Part shown: in pieces, positions 6,483 through 10,355 of the stretch | Numbering within the stretch: the stretch's first letter is position 1 | Layout: each line of letters opens with the position of its first letter | NCBI GenBank assembly: GCA_900544625.1 | Contig: UQVR01000032.1 | Span: 1 to 10,355, forward strand | Source of the DNA: an uncultured Mycoplasmatota bacterium | GTDB taxonomy: Bacteria; Bacillota_I; Bacilli_A; RF39; UBA660 | Reading direction: 5' to 3' | Length of the DNA: 10,355 nt | The notes under the pieces: generated by a model | Database searches by the model: none | What the model saw: the letters and a program-made list of their open reading frames with translations, nothing else | What the model was told of the DNA's origin: nothing | Position numbers and translations under genes: made by a program

Positions 6483-6511
6483 ATTATACCAAATATATGG
6501 TTTTATGTAAA
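6483..6511 (-). promoter_or_regulatory. Unit 1 opposing promoter
   Basis: On the minus strand, -35 TTTACA (6506-6511), 17 bases and a perfect extended -10 TGGTATAAT (TATAAT at 6483-6488). The start is near 6476, immediately before block R read as GGAAACAATTTGAT. Confidence 0.6.
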
Positions 6512-6537
6512 TAACTAAAGTAATGAAATGTGGCCTA

Positions 6538-6566
6538 TTGCAATTACATTAAAAATATAATAATAT
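6538..6566 (+). promoter_or_regulatory. Unit 2 plus-strand promoter
   Basis: TTGCAA (6538-6543), 17 bases, TAATAT (6561-6566), followed by the palindrome. TTGCAA is its own reverse complement. Confidence 0.55.
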
Positions 6567-6570
6567 TAGT

Positions 6571-6595
6571 ATATATGAAATAAATTTTCATATAT
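6571..6595 (+). promoter_or_regulatory. Palindrome at predicted start, unit 2
   Basis: A 10-bp inverted repeat, ATATATGAAA/TTTCATATAT, around centre TAAAT. It has the same arms and distance from the -10 box as in units 1 and 3. Confidence 0.5.
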
Positions 6596-6687
6596 TAAAA
6601 GGAAACATTTGATTTTGAGATTTTAAATGTTACCGTTTGTTAATGTTGGTATTTATTGGAATATTTACTATCACAATATGTATCAAC
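6573..6687 (+). ncRNA. Unit 2 small RNA, terminator decayed
   Basis: The promoter and L hairpin are intact. The 3' hairpin (6645-6658 with 6674-6687) keeps 13 of 14 pairs if two G-U pairs are allowed on the plus strand, but CGCC replaces the T-run. A transcript may therefore read further. The G-U pairs would be A-C mismatches on the other strand, again favouring plus-strand RNA. Confidence 0.35.
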
Positions 6688-6778
6688 CGCCTTTCATAAA
6701 ATCTAAAATTCCAATAGAGAGGTAAGAAAATTGGTCAGGTTCGGTAACACTCAACTATCAAATTGTTTCCACAAATTA

Positions 6779-6806
6779 ATTTTACCAAATATGTGGCCTA
6801 TTACAA
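6779..6806 (-). promoter_or_regulatory. Unit 2 opposing promoter
   Basis: On the minus strand, TTGTAA (6801-6806), 16 bases and TAAAAT (6779-6784). The hexamer 6801-6806 is also the -35 box of the unit 3 plus-strand promoter, so the two divergent promoters share it. Confidence 0.5.
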
Positions 6807-6828
6807 TGGATAAAAAATATGGTAATAT
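6801..6828 (+). promoter_or_regulatory. Unit 3 plus-strand promoter
   Basis: TTACAA (6801-6806), 16 bases, TAATAT (6823-6828), back to back with the opposing promoter of unit 2. Confidence 0.5.
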
Positions 6829-6832
6829 TAAC

Positions 6833-6857
6833 ATATATGAAATATATTTTCATATAT
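6833..6857 (+). promoter_or_regulatory. Palindrome at predicted start, unit 3
   Basis: A 10-bp inverted repeat, ATATATGAAA/TTTCATATAT, around centre TATAT, placed as in the other two units. Confidence 0.5.
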
Positions 6858-6953
6858 TAAAAAAGGAAACATTTGATTTTGGGATGTTGAATGTTACCGT
6901 TTCTTTGTGTTAATGTTTACTTGGATAATTATTACAACAAGTAAACATTTTTT
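6835..6953 (+). ncRNA. Unit 3 plus-strand small RNA
   Basis: A transcript of about 119 nt is predicted, almost the same length as in unit 1. The L hairpin (6865-6899) is nearly identical to that of unit 1. The terminator has a 12-bp perfect stem (6912-6923 with 6938-6949) and six Ts. Relative to unit 1 the stem shows one compensated pair change (TTTATTTG/CAAATAAA against TTTACTTG/CAAGTAAA). Confidence 0.55.
6912..6953 (+). terminator. Terminator of unit 3 small RNA
   Basis: A 12-bp perfect stem with a 14-base loop is followed by six Ts (6948-6953). Confidence 0.7.
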
Positions 6954-6964
6954 AATAATACAAA

Positions 6965-6992
6965 AGCACATATGTTTTAATACATGTGTGCT
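6965..6992 (-). terminator. Hairpin after the holin-like gene, possibly bidirectional
   Basis: The arms 6965-6974 and 6983-6992 pair over 10 bp (one G-U on the plus strand, one mismatch on the minus strand). T-rich sequence lies on both sides: TTTTG on the minus side, ATTTTTAT on the plus side. It begins eight bases past the holin stop codon, so it most likely ends the engB-to-holin transcript. Confidence 0.55.
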
Positions 6993-7000
6993 ATTTTTAT

Positions 7001-7270
7001 CTATCCTTTAGTTTCATTATCTTGTAGCTTTCTTGTTTCAATTAAGTCTGCTATTCCGCCTGCACTCATCGTAGACATAATACATACAACAATTGAATTA
7101 AGCAAGTTATCATCTATATGAAGAAAATAACATACTACTCCACTTAAAATGCCAATCACAACATTTTGAATAGGAATAAATTTATTAGGAATATTCTCAA
7201 TAAATATTTTTGTAATTGCTCCAAAAACATATGCTACAAGCATTATTATAACTGATAATGATATAGTCAA
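7001..7270 (-). CDS. Small holin-like membrane protein
   Basis: An 89-residue protein with a first hydrophobic segment (about residues 4-22), a short loop with IPNKFIPI, a second segment (about 33-48), a third weak one rich in Ser/Met/Gly (SMSAGGIADLIE), and a charged tail. The IPNK-IP motif, the length and the GI-SG pattern resemble phage holins of the Hol44 (Phage_holin_5) type; this is recognition by eye. The start is TTG 7270, six bases after AAAGGGGGTG, a strong ribosome site. No endolysin or phage structural gene is in the window, so it may be a domesticated gene. It follows der by about 80 bases on the same strand. Confidence 0.65.
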   Translation of the reverse strand: MTISLSVIIMLVAYVFGAITKIFIENIPNKFIPIQNVVIGILSGVVCYFLHIDDNLLNSIVVCIMSTMSAGGIADLIETRKLQDNETKG

Positions 7271-7349
7271 GATATCACCCCCTTTAAAGGTTTATCAATC
7301 TTTACTATATCATATGAGCTAGTCCAATAAATGCCGATTACTTATGCCT

Positions 7350-8651
7350 TTATTCACTCTTATTTTTAAATTGTAAAATAATTGGTGTCCCATCAAAATC
7401 TATATTATTTCTAATTTGATTTTCTAAATATCTTTCATAACTAAAATGAACTAAACCTTTATTATTTACTGAAAAAGTAAATTTCGGAGGACAATTACCA
7501 GTTTGACTTACAAAATATATCTTAAGTCTTTTACCTTTATAAGAAGGTGGTTCATGTAAACTAACTGCTTCCATAATAATATTATTAAGTAAACTGGTTT
7601 TAACTTCTTTTCTATTATTATTGTAAGCATTTATTACTTCAGGCATCAAAGTACTTACACGCTTTTTAGTTTTAGCACTTAAAAATACAACATGAGCATA
7701 TGGAATAAATTGAAATTCATTTTTTATTTCTTCTTTCCAATGTTTTATATCACTATCTGGATTATTTATTGTATCCCATTTATTTACACAAATTACAATT
7801 CCTTTGCCAGCATCTAAAGCATATGATGCTATATGTTTATCATGTTCAATAATACCAGTTGATGCATCAATTACTAACACACAAACATCACTTCTATCTA
7901 TTGCTTTTAAACTTCTAATTAAACTATATTTTTCAACAGATTCATAAATCTTACCTTTTTTTCTCATACCTGCCGTATCAATAACAGTTATATCTTCATG
8001 ATTATATTTAAATTTAGTATCAATTGCATCTCTAGTTGTACCTGCAATATCACTAACTATAGCCCTATCTTCATTTAATAAAGCATTAATTAAACTACTT
8101 TTACCAACATTAGGTCTCCCAATAATAGAAAATTTAATTGTATCATCATCTATTATATCTTCTTCTGGTAAATCTTTAGTAATAGTATTAAGTAATTCAT
8201 TAATACCAATATTATGAGATGCACTAACAGCAACTAACTCACTAAAACCTAATTCATAAAAATTATATAAATTATCTTTTCTTTTATCATTATCTAGTTT
8301 ATTTACTACGACAATAACTGGTTTACTTGATCTATGTAGTATTTCTGCAACCTTTCTATCACTTGCATCGATATCTTCAATACCATCTACTACAAACAAA
8401 ACTAAATCTGCTTCATCAATTGCTAAAGTTGCTTGTGCAAGTATATCTTTTTGAAAATCATCATCTCCTAAAGAAATACCACCTGTATCAATTAAATGAA
8501 ATCTTTTATTATTATACTCTACTTTACCATATATTCTATCTCTAGTAACACCTGGAGTATCCATTATAATAGATTTATTTTCTTTAATTAATCTATTAAA
8601 TATACTACTTTTACCTACATTAGGTTTACCAACTAAACATACTGTTTGCAT
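7350..8651 (-). CDS. der: Ribosome-assembly GTPase Der (EngA)
   Basis: 433 residues with the diagnostic double GTPase arrangement. Domain 1: GKPNVGKSS (8-16), DTPG (31-34), DTGG (55-58), NKLD (117-120). Domain 2: GRPNVGKSS (178-186), DTAGMRKK, NKWD. A C-terminal KH-like domain follows (PSYKGKRLKIYFVSQ to about 433). Der acts in late 50S subunit assembly and is essential in most bacteria. ATG 8651 lies behind AGGGAGG with normal spacing. The prepilin-like gene ends 14 bases upstream on the same strand, so both are likely in the engB transcript. Nothing is missing or unusual in the motifs. Confidence 0.97.
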   Translation of the reverse strand: MQTVCLVGKPNVGKSSIFNRLIKENKSIIMDTPGVTRDRIYGKVEYNNKRFHLIDTGGISLGDDDFQKDILAQATLAIDEADLVLFVVDGIEDIDASDRKVAEILHRSSKPVIVVVNKLDNDKRKDNLYNFYELGFSELVAVSASHNIGINELLNTITKDLPEEDIIDDDTIKFSIIGRPNVGKSSLINALLNEDRAIVSDIAGTTRDAIDTKFKYNHEDITVIDTAGMRKKGKIYESVEKYSLIRSLKAIDRSDVCVLVIDASTGIIEHDKHIASYALDAGKGIVICVNKWDTINNPDSDIKHWKEEIKNEFQFIPYAHVVFLSAKTKKRVSTLMPEVINAYNNNRKEVKTSLLNNIIMEAVSLHEPPSYKGKRLKIYFVSQTGNCPPKFTFSVNNKGLVHFSYERYLENQIRNNIDFDGTPIILQFKNKSE

Positions 8652-8665
8652 AATTTACCTCCCTT

Positions 8666-9112
8666 CTATAATTCTAAATTACATACATTATTTTCATCAT
8701 TACTTTTAATATTTATTGCTTTAGCATATACTCTATTATTCTTTTTATATATTTGTATTTCATCACATAACATACTTTTATTAGTAACGTTATTTATTAA
8801 ATCTTTTTTATTATTTTTATTTTCTTCACTTGTTGTATAGTAATCATTATCAATTAAATCTTTAACAGTTACTAATTTACAAAACTTATATTCTTCATTA
8901 TCTACAGTACATGTACCTTCAAGAGAACCTTGGTTCTCTTGCCCATAAAGAATGGCGCTTGCTTCCAATTCATCAATTTTTGTATTAAGTAATTTTTTCA
9001 TAGAATTTTCTCTTGTTTTCATAACACTAAAAGTAGCCATCGTAGCTACAATACTTAATATTACAATAACAGCCAATATTTCCACTAATGAAAAACCATT
9101 CTTTTTTTTCAT
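8666..9112 (-). CDS. Prepilin-like protein with type IV N-terminal methylation signal
   Basis: 148 residues. The N-terminus MKKKNG-FSLVEIL is a class III signal: a short basic leader, Gly6 at the cleavage site, Phe7, and Glu11 (mature Glu5), then a hydrophobic helix to about residue 28. Such proteins are processed by prepilin peptidase and build pseudopili in type II secretion or Com competence systems. The mature domain is short and has four Cys (GTC..KFC, MLC, NVC). No assembly ATPase, peptidase or other pilin gene is in the window. Its ATG overlaps the engB stop as ATGA, with GAGG eight bases upstream inside engB, so translation is probably coupled. The link to ribosome GTPases is positional only. 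Confidence 0.8.
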   Translation of the reverse strand: MKKKNGFSLVEILAVIVILSIVATMATFSVMKTRENSMKKLLNTKIDELEASAILYGQENQGSLEGTCTVDNEEYKFCKLVTVKDLIDNDYYTTSEENKNNKKDLINNVTNKSMLCDEIQIYKKNNRVYAKAINIKSNDENNVCNLEL

Positions 9113-9687
9113 ATTTTTTCCTCAAGTATACTTAGTACTTCACTTCTTCCTTTTTTAGTAACAGTACTAAATGTTATAAATTCATTATCATTAAATTTTA
9201 ATGTATCTTTAATTAATTTATCTTGCTTAATTCTACCATTTTTACTTACTTTATCATATTTCGTAGCTACAATAGTAATATCTAAGTTATAATACTTCAA
9301 AAATTCATACATTAAAACATCATCTTCTGTTGGTTTATGTCTATAATCTATTAACATAAATACATGTTTAAGATTTTCTCTAGATTTTAAATATTCTTCA
9401 ATCATTAAACCAAATTTTTTTTGAGTATCTTTACTAACACTTGCATAACCATAACCAGGTACATCAACTAAATAAAATGCATCATTCACTAAATAAAAAT
9501 TTAATGTTTGAGTTTTACCAGGTTTACTACTAGTTCTTGCAAAATTTTTTCTTTCAATCAAAGTATTTATAAAACTACTCTTACCAACATTACTTCTACC
9601 CACTAAAAGAAACTCTGACTTATTATCATCAGGATATTGGCTTCTTCTAACAGCAATAATTGGTTCATTCACACTTTCAATTTGCAT
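9109..9687 (-). CDS. engB: Ribosome-biogenesis GTPase EngB (YsxC/YihA)
   Basis: 192 residues from ATG 9687. GRSNVGKS (30-37), TSSKPGKTQT (52-61), DVPGYG (75-80), TKYD and the FSTVTKKG end match the YsxC/YihA family, including the family's K-PGKTQTLNFY segment. It binds the 50S subunit during assembly. A GTG at 9699 would add four residues, but the promoter at 9707-9735 predicts a transcript starting near 9700, leaving that GTG without a leader, while GGGTG lies before the ATG. The gene ends in TGA, overlapping the next start. First gene of the minus-strand operon. Confidence 0.96.
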   Translation of the reverse strand: MQIESVNEPIIAVRRSQYPDDNKSEFLLVGRSNVGKSSFINTLIERKNFARTSSKPGKTQTLNFYLVNDAFYLVDVPGYGYASVSKDTQKKFGLMIEEYLKSRENLKHVFMLIDYRHKPTEDDVLMYEFLKYYNLDITIVATKYDKVSKNGRIKQDKLIKDTLKFNDNEFITFSTVTKKGRSEVLSILEEKI

Positions 9688-9690
9688 AAT

Positions 9691-9718
9691 TTGCTTCACC
9701 CATTTAATTATATATTAT
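9691..9718 (+). promoter_or_regulatory. Possible promoter of the small gene at 9777
   Basis: TTGCTT (9691-9696), 16 bases, TATTAT (9713-9718). It overlaps the engB promoter on the other strand, so the two may compete. The match is moderate. Confidence 0.35.
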
Positions 9719-9735
9719 TTCATTTAAAAATGCAA
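9707..9735 (-). promoter_or_regulatory. Promoter of the engB operon
   Basis: On the minus strand, TTGCAT (9730-9735), 17 bases and a perfect TATAAT (9707-9712). The start near 9700 leaves about 12 bases of leader and decides in favour of ATG 9687. Confidence 0.65.
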
Positions 9736-9776
9736 ATTTTCATATATATTTATTAATGAATAAAGGAGGAAATTAC

Positions 9777-10127
9777 ATGCATAATACTAATTTTCCTCCT
9801 TCAATAGATCCCCATACTTTTTCAATCATTGCTGTAGCAGTAGGTTATGCTTGCGTCGGTGACTATAATGCCAATGAACAAAACTCCATAGGTAACTGGT
9901 TAATTCTAGTGGGACAATACATATTAACTCATGCTGCGCAACAACAATTAATAGAATCTAGAATTGAAAACAATAATATAAATTCAAACTCTAAAAAAGC
10001 AAAAAAAGGTGGTTCCCCATACACAGATAATGAGAACCACAAAAGTAACCAAAACCAACGAAACGAAGTAGACTTCCTACTAGATGCATTAAACAAAATG
10101 CAACAAGAACTAGATAAACTAAAATAG
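9777..10127 (+). CDS. Small protein of unknown function with C-terminal coiled coil
   Basis: 116 residues from ATG 9777, which follows AAAGGAGG (9763-9770). An in-frame ATG at 9756 precedes the ribosome site and is not the start. Residues about 9-33 (IDPHTFSIIAVAVGYACVGD) and 40-57 (GNWLILVGQYILTHAAQQQ) are hydrophobic to amphipathic, with the polar link NANEQNS. Residues 60-90 are Asn/Lys/Ser-rich, and the last ~22 (DFLLDALNKMQQELDKLK) look like a coiled coil. The IDP-TF..VAVGY and NANEQN-x-GNWL pattern resembles small uncharacterised proteins I have seen in low-GC Gram-positives, but I know no function. It is divergent from engB. Confidence 0.75.
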   Translation: MHNTNFPPSIDPHTFSIIAVAVGYACVGDYNANEQNSIGNWLILVGQYILTHAAQQQLIESRIENNNINSNSKKAKKGGSPYTDNENHKSNQNQRNEVDFLLDALNKMQQELDKLK

Positions 10128-10250
10128 CTAAAAAATTACGGTTCTTCGCAATTTTGCTTTCAGCAATAACTGAAATCAAATAAACCATTCATTCTATGTA
10201 ATCCTAAAGATGATTATTTATCATACCTTAGCTACGGACAGTTTTTATAA
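10128..10250. other. Intergenic stretch after the small gene
   Basis: No gene or clear plus-strand terminator. A 6-bp hairpin TTTCAG/CTGAAA occurs near 10158-10175 without a T-run. Confidence 0.4.
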
Positions 10251-10287
10251 ATTAAAAATTTGATATAACTATCACGTTATACCAAAT
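10251..10287 (-). terminator. Minus-strand terminator at the right edge
   Basis: The arms 10258-10269 and 10276-10287 form a 12-bp stem on the minus strand with one G-U pair (an A-C mismatch on the plus strand), followed by TTTTTAATTT. It should end a leftward gene whose body lies beyond the window. Confidence 0.6.
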
Positions 10288-10355
10288 CCTCTTAAAAACT
10301 CTTTAAAAATGGCAACTCTAATGTTAAAATAATAATATCCAATAAAATAAAAAGG
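10272..10355 (-). CDS. Possible 3' end of a leftward gene, frame uncertain
   Basis: The terminator at 10251-10287 implies a gene end here. One minus frame is open from the window edge to TGA at 10272-10274 and ends RVAIFKEFLRGFGIT, but its stop lies inside the terminator loop. Another frame ends at TAA 10292-10294 with LTLELPFLKSF, at more natural spacing before the hairpin. I cannot choose between them or name a product. Confidence 0.2.
   Translation of the reverse strand, partial: PFYFIGYYYFNIRVAIFKEFLRGFGIT

Larger units (their letters stand above)
6179..6511. repeat. Array unit 1: complete convergent unit
   Basis: This is the first and fullest of three related tandem units. In plus-strand order: promoter (6179-6207), palindrome (6211-6237), conserved hairpin block L (6244-6278), terminator hairpin (6292-6333), a stretch unique to this copy, a block beginning TTTCATAAAATC shared with unit 2, block R (6446-6474), and an opposing promoter (6483-6511). 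R is the inverted form of L (GGAAACA..TTTGAT..TGTTACCG). No target-site duplication flanks the unit. Confidence 0.7.
6538..6806. repeat. Array unit 2: shortened unit
   Basis: This has the same order of parts as unit 1 (promoter, palindrome 6571-6595, L 6601-6635, hairpin 6645-6687, R 6742-6770, opposing promoter) but about 60 bases are missing between the hairpin and the TTTCATAAAATC block. The hairpin has lost its T-run. The loss removes the core of the peptide frame of unit 1, so this looks like a decayed copy. Confidence 0.65.
6801..6953. repeat. Array unit 3: right half missing
   Basis: Promoter (6801-6828), palindrome (6833-6857), L block (6865-6899) and terminator hairpin (6912-6953) are present and well conserved. 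There is no R block or opposing promoter. The unit ends against the 3' end of the holin-like gene. Only the plus-strand RNA would be made from a dedicated promoter. Confidence 0.65.

Noticed and set aside
6731..6913. 60-residue plus-strand frame across array units 2 and 3
   Set aside because: It runs through the R block, two promoters and the L hairpin; not conserved with unit 1 and explained by the non-coding repeats.
6179..6953. Array as CRISPR or as a transposon-derived MITE
   Set aside because: Units are about 265-360 bases apart and contain promoters and terminators, unlike CRISPR repeats. The inverted L/R blocks lack target-site duplications, and a promoter lies outside each end, so a simple MITE does not explain the layout.

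Overview
This is a very AT-rich, gene-dense window from a low-GC Gram-positive bacterium (Firmicutes/Bacilli, possibly one of the uncultured gut lineages near the Mollicutes). The evidence is the base composition, GGAGG-type ribosome sites, sigma-A-like promoters, a Bacillus-like elongator tRNA-Met with encoded CCA, and the EngB/Der GTPases. TGA is used as a stop (engB ends in TGA inside an ATGA overlap), so the mycoplasma code does not apply. The exact taxon cannot be fixed from this stretch.

Layout. 1-950: a DUF3800-family gene with its own promoter, broken by one frameshift. 949-1093: a convergent small-RNA gene on the minus strand, with promoter, folded body and terminator, ending on the DUF3800 stop codon. 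1312-1431: a second independent minus-strand small-RNA candidate. 1549-1625: tRNA-Met(CAT), whose probable promoter lies inside the terminator of the neighbouring operon. 1681-3422: a minus-strand pair, a membrane-anchored CAP-domain protein followed by a CatA-like acetyltransferase. 3591-6173: a PMCA-type calcium P-type ATPase, plus strand. 6179-6953: three tandem copies of a compact non-coding unit with inward-facing promoters. 7001-9687: a minus-strand series engB, prepilin-like gene, der, holin-like gene. 9777-10127: a small plus-strand gene of unknown function. The right edge carries a minus-strand terminator and perhaps the end of a gene lying outside the window.

How the parts relate. 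EngB and Der are ribosome-assembly GTPases; a secreted or pseudopilin-like protein is translationally coupled between them, and a holin-like membrane protein follows der. The CAP and acetyltransferase genes overlap and share a terminator.

The most unusual content is non-coding. (a) The 6179-6953 array: each copy has a plus-strand promoter, a palindrome at the predicted transcription start, a conserved hairpin and (copies 1 and 3) a terminator whose arms co-vary. Copies 1 and 2 also have an opposing promoter, so plus and minus RNAs would overlap at their 3' ends, the geometry of some type I toxin-antitoxin loci. Copy 1 has a possible 35-residue basic peptide on the minus strand. (b) The DUF3800 gene with its convergent structured RNA. 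Neither function is proven here; all RNA calls rest on promoter, hairpin and terminator pattern read by eye.
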